From Vibrio sp. (GTDB taxonomy: Bacteria > Pseudomonadota > Gammaproteobacteria > Enterobacterales > Vibrionaceae), in NCBI GenBank assembly GCA_028131545.1, contig JAOICL010000025.1, forward strand, positions 1-34,512: a stretch of 34,512 nt of DNA, written 5' to 3'. The notes under the pieces were generated by a model that was not told where the DNA came from, did no database searches, and worked only from the letters and a program-made list of their open reading frames with translations. This document shows positions 25,861-34,300 of the stretch, one piece after another. A program made the position numbers and the translations under genes. Within the stretch, counting starts at the first letter, position 1; each line of letters starts with the position of its first letter.

Positions 25861-26814
25861 ATGCGTAACGCGATGTTAATGTTGATTCTTCCTGTTCCTT
25901 TTATTGTTGGTGCTTGCTCGACAGCATCAACTGAAAACAGTCCTAATGTAGATCGGCAACAAGTCATCAATAAAGGTGAAAGCCTTAGTGCAATGGATAC
26001 GATTCATACGACACTACCTAACATTGATTATACCCATGCTTCCATTATTCAATACATCAGCTTTGATCAGCGGGATATTGGCGAATATACGGGGGAGCTT
26101 TTTAAAGAAGATTTTCATTCCGCTTGGGGGAGGTTAGATGCGCCTGCTGTGATTGAATCCCACGGTACTAATAAGCAATTAACGTTATTGATCCCTAAAG
26201 ATAAAATTAAGAAAGGAATGCATGGGGCGATTGCTTTATCCAATCATAATACGCTACATTTTTCATATAAGGTGCGATTTAAAGAGGATTATGATTTTCG
26301 TTTAGGTGGAAAATTGCCAGGTCTAGGTGGATTAAATAAAAACGTGGATCGATCCATTTATCCAACAGGCTGCCGGTCGGAAGGTCAGAAACCTGACCAT
26401 GGATTCAGTTTGAGAGTCATGTTTCGAGAGCAAGGGAAAGCGGTTGGGTATTTTTACCATCAAGATAATCCAAATATAAACAATGGCCGTGGCAATAATA
26501 ATTGCGGTGAAGATGTTCCTTATCAACATAAGGGGGACGATTTCTATTTTATACCAGGACAAACGTATCTTATTGAGCAATCAGTGACCATGAATTCACC
26601 TAATGAAAGTAATGGGCGTGTACACGTTTATATTAATGGCAATCGAGTGTTAATGAGGGATAACATGGTGTTTAGCCAAACAGGGCAATATGGTATTAAC
26701 ACGATATTACTCGATATATGGCACGGTGGTAGCCAAGATAATTGGGCACCACAAGTCAATTCAGCCATTACTATTGATGACTTTGCCTTGAGTACTGAGC
26801 CTCTAAGTTATTAG
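25861..26814 (+). CDS. Family PL14-like polysaccharide (alginate/glucuronan) lyase lipoprotein
   Basis: This 317-residue protein has a lipoprotein signal (lipobox VGAC, C19), a short linker and a beta-jelly-roll lyase domain from about residue 60. Hallmarks of the PL14 fold are present: FRLGGKLPGLGG with the candidate catalytic Lys151, S183-x-R185 in FSLRVMF, and Y197-x-Y199 in VGYFYHQ. The S/R/Y/Y spacing equals that of the Chlorella virus lyase vAL-1 (Ser219, Arg221, Tyr233, Tyr235), whose substrates are polyuronates. It therefore probably cleaves alginate-like or glucuronan-like chains at the cell surface. It converges on an alg8/alg44-like operon, which suggests it trims or degrades that polymer. 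There is no clear ribosome site before the ATG. Confidence 0.78.
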   Translation: MRNAMLMLILPVPFIVGACSTASTENSPNVDRQQVINKGESLSAMDTIHTTLPNIDYTHASIIQYISFDQRDIGEYTGELFKEDFHSAWGRLDAPAVIESHGTNKQLTLLIPKDKIKKGMHGAIALSNHNTLHFSYKVRFKEDYDFRLGGKLPGLGGLNKNVDRSIYPTGCRSEGQKPDHGFSLRVMFREQGKAVGYFYHQDNPNINNGRGNNNCGEDVPYQHKGDDFYFIPGQTYLIEQSVTMNSPNESNGRVHVYINGNRVLMRDNMVFSQTGQYGINTILLDIWHGGSQDNWAPQVNSAITIDDFALSTEPLSY

Positions 26815-26854
26815 TTATTAGTTATTAGTTATTAGTTAACAGTTATTAGTTATG
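26806..26854. repeat. Heptanucleotide tandem repeat (AGTTATT)n over the lyase stop codon
   Basis: Four perfect AGTTATT units (26806-26833) are followed by AGTTAAC, AGTTATT and AGTTATG. The first unit holds the last codons (Ser-Tyr) and TAG stop of the lyase gene. The array fills much of the gap to the convergent alg8-like gene. Confidence 0.95.
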
Positions 26855-26881
26855 AACGGTAACCTATGTGTTTAATCTTAA

Positions 26882-28375
26882 TTAAAGAAAATTGAAATTA
26901 AACACATTATGCATCAATGCCAGAATAATAAATAAAACGGTCACGCCCTGCAAAGACATCATGCCCGATAGGATGACTTGGTTCCAACGTACCACCGAAT
27001 GTTGATTGTGTATTTTTTGCCTTGTCCATTTTTGTTTGTCTAAATGGAACATCATAATCAGTTTTACAAAGGAACCGACAATTTGTTCATACCACAGAAG
27101 AAAGATATACATAGGATGGAAGGAATAACTGAATAAAGCCATTAAACAACAATTTATTCCCCGTGTAATGATCACCCATACGATATAAGCCAAAAATAAG
27201 TAGGGATCATAAGCAATAGAGAGTATGAGGACAAACGTTGGCCCAGTTAATGTCGTCCAAACTGATATTCTTTGGTCGAGTAAACATAACCATAGGAAAA
27301 GATGCTTCTTGGGGCCGAGTTTCAAAGCTCTTAAGTTACTTCTTAGCATGTTGCCATACCAACGCTGCATTAAGGATAGGCTTGAAGAGAAAAAATGGGG
27401 AGTGGGTAACTCTTCTAAACACTTTATTTTTACATCAGGGATATAAATCATTTTCCAGCCATGCTTAATCAGGTAAAACCATGTGGTTTTATCATCCCCC
27501 GTTAACATCTTGAGTTTCCCCAACCTCCAGTGGTCAATCGTATCGTGTTCAATGGTATGAATGAAATCAGGACAAAGGAGAGTTTTGGCTTTAAAAAGGC
27601 TAAATCGCCCTGTTAATACCAGTAATTTATTCGAAAGAGAGAGGCTATTCATATAGAAATGTCGCATCGACATACGTTGATTATACCACTGCCTTGTGAT
27701 GGAGTTTCCATCAACAACGGGTTCATTATGACAAGTTAACGCGCCTAAATCTTGATAAAAATGAATGAAAGGGCAGCACTTTTTGAATGTATCATCATCA
27801 AGTAATGTGTCACCATCCATGAGGGCGAGTTGGGCATCTGGATGATAACCCATTTGCAACAACTGCTTAAGTGCATCTGCAATAGCGGCTCGCTTTCCCT
27901 TCCCTTGCTGGGGAATAAAGTGAATATCGACATTCAGCCCTTTATTGGCTTCTTCAATAATACTCATATCGTTGGTGTCTGAAATGCACGCCATAATTTT
28001 CACTCTGTCGGCAGTGTCTTGTACCTCTAAAAAGAGTTTTCGATAGACTTGATAGTTTATCTTAGGATCAATTCGATAGCTGGTGATCACGACAAAGAGT
28101 TCTTTGATTTTTATGGGATGGATTTTTTTCTTTAAAGAAGGGTAAGTGATATATCGATAATAAAAGGCGCGAATCGCATGCATGCTTTTCCAAGAATATC
28201 GCCATACCCCAATAATACCAACGGCCATCCAAATCGTGTCATCTGGCAATTGTGTTTTATGGTTAGAAAGTAAATAAAGGCAAACAAATAGAATCAGAAG
28301 TAATCCTGCCCAACAGACCATCAAACTGTTTTTTGATTCAAAGTTTCTGTAGTTAAAGATACTGATTTTACTCAT
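26882..28375 (-). CDS. alg8: Alg8-like family 2 glycosyltransferase (polymannuronate-type synthase)
   Basis: The 497-residue membrane protein aligns with Pseudomonas Alg8, the synthase that polymerises mannuronate from GDP-mannuronate. Shared blocks are GVWRYSW, YRYITYPSLKKK, VITSYRIDPKINYQVYRKL, GKGKRAAIADAL, the nucleotide-sugar Asp motif LMDGDTLLDDD, RQWYNQRMSMRH, LTGRFSLFKA, the catalytic-base region DHWRLGKLKMLTGDDKTTW, RWYGNMLRSNLRALKLG, LLDQRISVWTTL and HLDKQKWTRQ. Membrane spans lie near residues 20-37, 370-395, 405-425 and 475-495. AAGGG precedes the ATG. It starts 10 bp after the PilZ/HlyD gene: in alginate producers Alg8 works with c-di-GMP-bound Alg44. No algD, algK, algE, algG or algX is in view, so the polymer is uncertain. 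Confidence 0.85.
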   Translation of the reverse strand: MSKISIFNYRNFESKNSLMVCWAGLLLILFVCLYLLSNHKTQLPDDTIWMAVGIIGVWRYSWKSMHAIRAFYYRYITYPSLKKKIHPIKIKELFVVITSYRIDPKINYQVYRKLFLEVQDTADRVKIMACISDTNDMSIIEEANKGLNVDIHFIPQQGKGKRAAIADALKQLLQMGYHPDAQLALMDGDTLLDDDTFKKCCPFIHFYQDLGALTCHNEPVVDGNSITRQWYNQRMSMRHFYMNSLSLSNKLLVLTGRFSLFKAKTLLCPDFIHTIEHDTIDHWRLGKLKMLTGDDKTTWFYLIKHGWKMIYIPDVKIKCLEELPTPHFFSSSLSLMQRWYGNMLRSNLRALKLGPKKHLFLWLCLLDQRISVWTTLTGPTFVLILSIAYDPYLFLAYIVWVIITRGINCCLMALFSYSFHPMYIFLLWYEQIVGSFVKLIMMFHLDKQKWTRQKIHNQHSVVRWNQVILSGMMSLQGVTVLFIILALMHNVFNFNFL

Positions 28376-28385
28376 TAATCGGCCC

Positions 28386-29936
28386 TTATAAGAATTGAAT
28401 CCATTTTAGGAGAGTTTCTTTTGGGTTAAGCTCAATTTTAATTTTTGCCGGCTCACGATAGTGAAATTGAGTGAATGCCTCATTGGGTAAAATCTTGACC
28501 AACATATATTGCTCGGTGCGTGGAAGCGTTTCTGGAAGTCCGGATATACGATGACCATCTCTATCGTAGACGCTTTGTTCCCCAGGATTATAATACCCAA
28601 CATCAACCACTCTCCCAGAATAAAGTTCATGTGAACTGGCGATAGAGAAAGTGACAGGGGCATCGATTTGTAATGCATTAGCTTCATTGAGAGAGACCAA
28701 CGCAAGTACCCATTGTTGACTCGGTGCATGGGGGCTTAGTGCCACAATAGGTTGAAATTGTGTGACTACGCCAACAGGGGAGTTTAACTCGGTAATATAA
28801 CAATCACAGGGAGAATATTGTATCAGGCTGGTGTTGAATGCATCGACTTCTTCAGTCAGTAATTGATGGTGTTTTGTTTTGTATTCTAATAAATCTTGTA
28901 ACTCGCTGACCGTTGAAAAGCCATTAACATCATCTTGTCCAAATAAACCAATATTTGCCATCGAGCTTAAATTTGAGGCACTTTCAAATTCCCCTTTCAG
29001 TTGTTGTAGCTGTTTTTTGGTTTCAAGAATTTTCAGATATTGTTCGTTCATTGTCAATTGATCAATCAAACCTTCTTCGTACTTTTGTTCAATGAGTGCA
29101 TACAGATTATTTTGAACCAAAATTTGTTCTTCTAGGGTACCAATGCGTTCTTGAATGCTGCTTTGGTTGGATGTTAATCGGTCAGAATACCCTTCTAATA
29201 GTACGCCGGTTTCTTTTAGGCGATTATTCAGGTGTTGAATCTCGACAGATAACACTGCTATTTCACCCTGCCTCTGCCTTAAAAATTCTTCATCGGCCTG
29301 TGAACGAATTTGATACAACGGATCATCTTTATCTATATATTGACCCACCTTTAATTCGCTATAGTTTAATTCACCAGAGCGATCCGATTTAACCGTCAGT
29401 ATGCTTTGCGAAACGGCGGCGTATTCAGAGGTAATCACAAACAGCTTTTGATACAACAAATAGCTTAAAGTTGAAAATGTGAATAATAAAAAAGCGAAGG
29501 TCAGGAAAAAGCTAAACCATGAATCCGCTAACCTTTGTTTCTCAAGTTGAAATTGCTTCCCTTTCACTCCTTGATCAATAGCCGTATCCAAATCGATTTT
29601 TTCATTAGAGAGGTGAGCATGAAGAATAGACTGCAATGTATCGGTCTGAGAAGGCGTAATATCAACGAACATGAAACCAACCCAATAGCCCGATGGCGAA
29701 GAACGGGTAGGGCGGCATTGTATTGTTAAATTAAGTTCACCCATGTGAAGGTGAAAGTTTAAGGTGGCATTTTCGATGGCATCGCTCATAGAAAGGACAC
29801 TGTCTTCGATAGAAAATCCCCCTAAACTCCAATCAATCACGGGGATCTGTTGATTATTGATATAAACTGACACCGGAAAATCAACACGCGGATGTATGCG
29901 TTTGCCAGCTGGGAATTCTAATAAACTTGAAGCCAT
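28386..29936 (-). CDS. alg44: Alg44-like PilZ and HlyD-domain protein, c-di-GMP receptor of the polysaccharide synthase
   Basis: The 516-residue protein begins with a cytoplasmic PilZ domain (about 1-110) that keeps the c-di-GMP motifs RxxxR (R13, R17 in KRIHPR) and DxSxxG (D35, S37, G40 in DWSLGG). A single membrane span follows at about 140-165 (WFSFFLTFAFLLFTFSTLSYLLY), then a periplasmic HlyD/MFP-like part: a first lipoyl-like half near 180-215, a long coiled coil at about 216-330 and a second beta-barrel half to the end. This is the architecture of Alg44 from Pseudomonas, though longer. In that system c-di-GMP binding to Alg44 turns on Alg8. It is the first gene of a two-gene operon. A weak GGTG lies before the ATG. 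Confidence 0.85.
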   Translation of the reverse strand: MASSLLEFPAGKRIHPRVDFPVSVYINNQQIPVIDWSLGGFSIEDSVLSMSDAIENATLNFHLHMGELNLTIQCRPTRSSPSGYWVGFMFVDITPSQTDTLQSILHAHLSNEKIDLDTAIDQGVKGKQFQLEKQRLADSWFSFFLTFAFLLFTFSTLSYLLYQKLFVITSEYAAVSQSILTVKSDRSGELNYSELKVGQYIDKDDPLYQIRSQADEEFLRQRQGEIAVLSVEIQHLNNRLKETGVLLEGYSDRLTSNQSSIQERIGTLEEQILVQNNLYALIEQKYEEGLIDQLTMNEQYLKILETKKQLQQLKGEFESASNLSSMANIGLFGQDDVNGFSTVSELQDLLEYKTKHHQLLTEEVDAFNTSLIQYSPCDCYITELNSPVGVVTQFQPIVALSPHAPSQQWVLALVSLNEANALQIDAPVTFSIASSHELYSGRVVDVGYYNPGEQSVYDRDGHRISGLPETLPRTEQYMLVKILPNEAFTQFHYREPAKIKIELNPKETLLKWIQFL

Positions 29937-29989
29937 TGTTAGACACCGTACGGAATGTTTGTAGATAACCTTAGTATGTCAAAGTAGAA

Positions 29990-30012
29990 AAAAGTGGATC
30001 TATATCACTTTT
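29990..30012. promoter_or_regulatory. Inverted repeat in the shared promoter region of the polysaccharide operon and small secreted genes
   Basis: AAAAGTG and CACTTTT flank a 9-base spacer, 54 bp upstream of the alg44-like start and about 160 bp upstream of the first small secreted gene. It is a candidate binding site for a regulator of both directions. No known consensus is matched. Confidence 0.35.
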
Positions 30013-30130
30013 CTATTCATATCAACTGGATATCATACTTTTCAAGTCATTAAAAAACTAAAAAGATAAATTCAAAGGATTTTTGATAAGATTTTAGAAA
30101 ATATGATTAATCATTAACAAATAAAAATCT

Positions 30131-30136
30131 TATAAT
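30131..30136 (+). promoter_or_regulatory. Consensus -10 hexamer before the small secreted protein genes
   Basis: A perfect TATAAT lies 34 bp before the first of the three ATG codons. A matching -35 is not clear (TTAATC at 30107-30112, 18-base spacer). The region 29937-30169 is AT-rich and otherwise holds no gene. Confidence 0.4.
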
Positions 30137-30169
30137 TCATCTCAGTTAAGCAACCTTGATGGAATTATT

Positions 30170-30505
30170 ATGACACGCACAACAGCAGCCACTCGTACTC
30201 ACCATGTTAAACCCTTAATACAAGCGGTAACAGCTGGTCTCATATTGTCTGCAGGCTTAGTTTTTACAACAAGTAATGCACACGCTAATTTGTCGACGCC
30301 TTCTAACTATTGCGAAGCGCCATTAAAGCCTCAAGAATTCAGTTCAAAGTTTGAAGTAGAAAGTTTTCGATCAGAACTTTATGACTACAGAAAATGTGTA
30401 CAACAGTTTATTCACTCTCAGCAAGAAGCTATTTTGAACCACCAGCATGCTCGTAATGAAGCGTTAGAAGAGTTAAACGCCTATGAAAAGTCGGTTCAGC
30501 GATAA
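30170..30505 (+). CDS. Small secreted two-cysteine protein, copy 1 of 3
   Basis: This 111-residue protein has a long signal peptide (LIQAVTAGLILSAGLVFTTSNAHA) and a mature part of about 72 residues starting NLSTPSNYCEAPLKPQEF. Two cysteines (YCEAP, RKCVQQ) are spaced to make one disulfide. The rest is helical and Glu/Gln-rich (FRSELYDYRKC, SQQEAILNHQHARNEALEEL). It differs from copies 2 and 3 mainly in the signal peptide. It is divergent from the alg44/alg8-like operon, sharing a 233-bp region with a good TATAAT. I do not recognise the family. Context suggests a secreted or periplasmic helper of the polysaccharide or of the large protein encoded downstream (inference). Confidence 0.85.
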   Translation: MTRTTAATRTHHVKPLIQAVTAGLILSAGLVFTTSNAHANLSTPSNYCEAPLKPQEFSSKFEVESFRSELYDYRKCVQQFIHSQQEAILNHQHARNEALEELNAYEKSVQR

Positions 30506-30589
30506 TTTTTAAGACACCCTATATAAATTGTACCCTGATATGTTTGGGGGACAAATAATTAAGAATGATACAACGTTAATGGATTTATT

Positions 30590-30889
30590 ATGACTAATAC
30601 AAATAAAAAGAACCCGATCGTATTGGCACTGGCTACAGGATTAGCATTAAGTGCAGGGGCTGCAAAGGCTGATTTATCGGCACCATCGAATTATTGTGAA
30701 TCGCCAATAAAGCCACAAGAGTTTAGCTCTGAATACGAAGTTGAAAACTTCCGTTCAGAATTGTACGACTACCGTCGCTGTGTCCAACGTTTTGTTCATT
30801 CGCAACAAGAAGCGATTTTGAACCACCAACAAGCCCGTAATGAAGCGTTAGAAACGCTGAATAATTACGAACAGTCGATTCAACGATAG
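30590..30889 (+). CDS. Small secreted two-cysteine protein, copy 2 of 3
   Basis: This 99-residue paralogue has signal peptide NPIVLALATGLALSAGAAKA and mature domain DLSAPSNYCESPIKPQEF to NNYEQSIQR. The two cysteines and the FRSELYDYRRCVQRFVHSQQ core are the same as in copy 1. It differs from copy 3 at only four residues, while many codon changes between them are silent, so protein sequence is under selection. The leader before the ATG (TTAATGGATTTATTATG) resembles that of the other two copies, with GGA as ribosome site. Confidence 0.85.
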   Translation: MTNTNKKNPIVLALATGLALSAGAAKADLSAPSNYCESPIKPQEFSSEYEVENFRSELYDYRRCVQRFVHSQQEAILNHQQARNEALETLNNYEQSIQR

Positions 30890-30961
30890 TTTTATCGTGT
30901 GATTTTAACGAATGGATTGATTGAAATCCATGGGTAACAACAAGACAGATTTAATGGATTA

Positions 30962-31264
30962 ATGATGATGAATACAAATAAAAAGAACCCGATCGTATTG
31001 GCACTGGCTACAGGATTAGCATTAAGTGCAGGGATAGCAAAGGCTGATTTATCAACACCTTCAACATATTGTGAATCGCCAATAAAGCCACAAGAGTTTA
31101 GCTCTGAATACGAAGTTGAAAACTTCCGTTCAGAGCTGTACGACTACCGTCGTTGTATTCAACGCTTTGTTCATTCTCAACAAGAAGCGATTTTGAATCA
31201 TCAACAAGCTAGAAATGAAGCGTTAGAAACGTTGAATAACTACGAACAATCGATTCAGAGATAG
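30962..31264 (+). CDS. Small secreted two-cysteine protein, copy 3 of 3
   Basis: This paralogue has 100 residues (ATG at 30962; the adjacent in-frame ATG codon is an equal candidate). Its first 60 coding bases are nearly the same as those of copy 2, including the whole signal peptide. The mature part is DLSTPSTYCESPIKPQEF, then RRCIQRF. It ends in a shared C-terminus NNYEQSIQR. A strong terminator follows at 31270-31303, which closes the three-gene unit. A secreted structural or binding role is possible, but no function is known to me. Confidence 0.85.
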   Translation: MMMNTNKKNPIVLALATGLALSAGIAKADLSTPSTYCESPIKPQEFSSEYEVENFRSELYDYRRCIQRFVHSQQEAILNHQQARNEALETLNNYEQSIQR

Positions 31265-31269
31265 TTAAA

Positions 31270-31303
31270 AAAAAGCCCCAGCACATGAATGCTGGGGCTT
31301 TTT
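31270..31303. terminator. Bidirectional terminator between the small secreted genes and the large repetitive gene
   Basis: A 14-bp perfect stem (AAAAAGCCCCAGCA with TGCTGGGGCTTTTT) closes a 6-base loop. Runs of A on the left and T on the right give a T-tail for both converging genes. Confidence 0.93.
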
Positions 31304-31319
31304 AGTTTGAATTAAAGTA

Positions 31320-34300
31320 CTATTTTACAGTGTACTTAGTAATGGTGAAATCAGGGTTTTCGCCATCTACTTTTTTCAGACGAAGCATGAAGTTACCTAC
31401 TGTTGTACCTTCTTGCCAGTTGATGACGGTCATATCAGCATACTGTGACGTTAAAACATCTTCCCATGTCGACATTGTGTAATCACTAGCATCTACCCAC
31501 TTTGCGCCTGACACTAACGTTTCAGCATCGAAGTCACGCTTGTATACCGAGAAGCCGTTTAATGATGGTTCGTAGTTCAAGCGGAACTCATCACCATTGT
31601 TACTTTGTACATATACATTCCAGTAACCAGCCGTTTTATTATCAACTGCAATTTCAACGTTGGTATAAGTTGACAGTAATTCTATACCCGATACTTCAGT
31701 GAATACCGTTGCAGATGAACCAATGACGTTACCAGAAACAGAACCATCTTCATTTGTCGTTAAATCTTTAGCGCCTTTGATGTTATCAACATCAACAACT
31801 GGCTCAGAAGGTTCAACAACGACGTCTTCATACGTTACATCGAATTGATTAATAGTAAAGTCACGTACCGCATTGTCTGTTGTACCGTTCGTACGGAAAA
31901 TGAAGTTACCAGTAATCACCTGTTGTTCAGAAACTAAGTAAGCGCTGTCAACGTATTGACGAACAGTGTAATCACCAAACATTGCCTTTGCTTCTTCTGG
32001 TGTGTACAGCTCATTTTCGTGGCGGTACATACCGGCATTTTTACCACCAAGGTTATAATCCAAACGAATTTTTTCGTCACCTTTGATTAAGTAAACGTTA
32101 ATGAAAGCGTCTTCGAATCCATTTGTGTCAATTGATTGCTCAAGAGTGTACCCACGGAATAGCTTATCACCATCCACTTTAACAAAGTAAGCTGTTGCTT
32201 TATTTGATTTTGTTGTGAAAGTAACCGAACCATTGTTATTAACCGTTGAGATAGCTTCACCTAGTAGGTTATCTAAATTGATTACTGGCTCAGATGGTTC
32301 AACAATGACTTCTTCATAAGTAACATCAAACTTTTCAATCGTAAATGTACGGCTTGCATTCTCAGTTGTGTCATTCGTACGGAAAATAAAGTTACCAGCA
32401 ATCATTTCTTTTTCAGATACTAGGTAGCCACTATCAACGTATTGACGAACAGTGAAATCACCGAACATTGATTTAGCTTCTTCTTGAGTGTAGAAGCTAT
32501 TATCGTAGTGGTACATGCCAGCATATTTTCCACCAAGTTGGTAGTCTAGGCGAATTTTGCTGCCATCTTTAATTAAGTAAACGTTAATAAACGCGTTTTC
32601 AAAACCATTCGTGTTAATTGATTGGTCAAGAGTGTATCCACGGAATAGTTTATCACCATCAACTTCAACGAAGTATGCTGTTGCATAATCGTCTTTTGTT
32701 GTGAACGTTACCGCGCCATTGTCAGCGTTAACGCTAACTGTTGACTCATTTTCACCGATCAAGTTGTCGATATTGATAATTGGTTGAGCTGGGTCAACAT
32801 TACCACCTTCAACTGCGTTAATTGCGAAGCTTCGGCTTGCAATAAGTTCCCCTTCTGCGAATAAGTCTGCTGCAAATTCAGCATCTTGAATCGCATTAAA
32901 TTCAACTTCCGCTTTATAATCAGCAACCGTTGTAATGTCGAATGTATATTCGATTACCGTACGGCCATCTTCATGGCTTTCAATCGCGGATACTTCTTTC
33001 ACGATGGTATTACCGTTCATTGTAGGAACGATACGTGGATTAACAGATCCTTCAGGGAAAGTGACTTTTAAAACGATCTTGCCAGCTTCACCAACCGTTA
33101 ACTCATTAACTGAGCTAAGAGTGTTGAACTTGATACCTTGATTTGATTGTTTTTCTTCAAATGCAAATGTATTAATTGTTCGGGCAGCTGTGCCTTTAGC
33201 AAAGTGATCCGTTGTTTCAGTGATATATTGACCATGCTCTGTACGAGTAACAAGCACCTGCGCTGTTTCATTGTCAGCATATACTGATGTTGTATGCGTT
33301 GTTTTCAAACCCTCTGTTCCGAAATCAATAGCGGTTGTATGCGTTGATTTCAGAGTCTCGTCGTAGCTTGGAGTATAGATTTCGATGATATTGGTGTTAG
33401 TATCAAAGCTAGACTCGGTGATGGTTGTTGTACCTGTTGTACCGAAGCCTTGAGCTGGTGTCATTTCAACGGTTGTGTGAACAGAACCAGCATACGTTGT
33501 AGAGTCAACACAGTACTTCGCAATACTTTCGTAATCGGCTGAAGAAATAATACGCTGCACACCTGAGTCGATGTCACAGTTCGCTTCATTAGTTTGTGTC
33601 GTAATAAAGCGCGTAGAATCCTTAGCGATAGCAAGTGTTGAATTGCCTTCCGTTGTATCAAATTCAGCGACTTCTTTGATATCAGATGCCTCAACCGGCT
33701 CTGCCGTATGAGTAAATGTAGAAGGTAATTCTGAGCGCTCTAATACCGTTAATGAATAAGCAGTAAAGCTATCATTTTTAGCAATACCCTCTGATGCAAC
33801 ACGTAGTGCAAGAAGTTGAGTGCTGGCGTTTTCAATGTCAGAAGACGATAAAATAACTTCAGCTTGTTGAGCTGCACGAGCCATTTCAGAATGAGCACCT
33901 GTTAAGCGTAAGTAATCACCAAAGGTTGCGATAGGAGTAATACCTGCATCGATTTGGTTGTTTAATACTTCACCTTTTTCTACTGCTATTAGGTTTTTCT
34001 CTACTTTTGCTTCAGCGTTGTTTTCTGTTTGGCCTTCAGCCATTAGACGATCAACTAATGTCGTGAATGGAGAGACAACACTTGATGATGAAGACATTGC
34101 TACGCCATTAATATCTGTGCATAGAGTCTCAGCTTTAGATTCAGAAGAATAAGCTACGTGACCATTTTCATCCGTTGTACCTAATGTATTTCCAATACAA
34201 TCGCTAACTTGTACGCCGGCAATGTAGTTACCTGATAATACGAATGCAGATTGCGTTGGGACGGTTGGTAATTCTTGACCGAATTCTGGATCAATACCCG

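Noticed and set aside
26806..26854. Possible CRISPR or attachment-site repeat
   Set aside because: The units are contiguous 7-mers with no spacers and no cas or integrase gene nearby.
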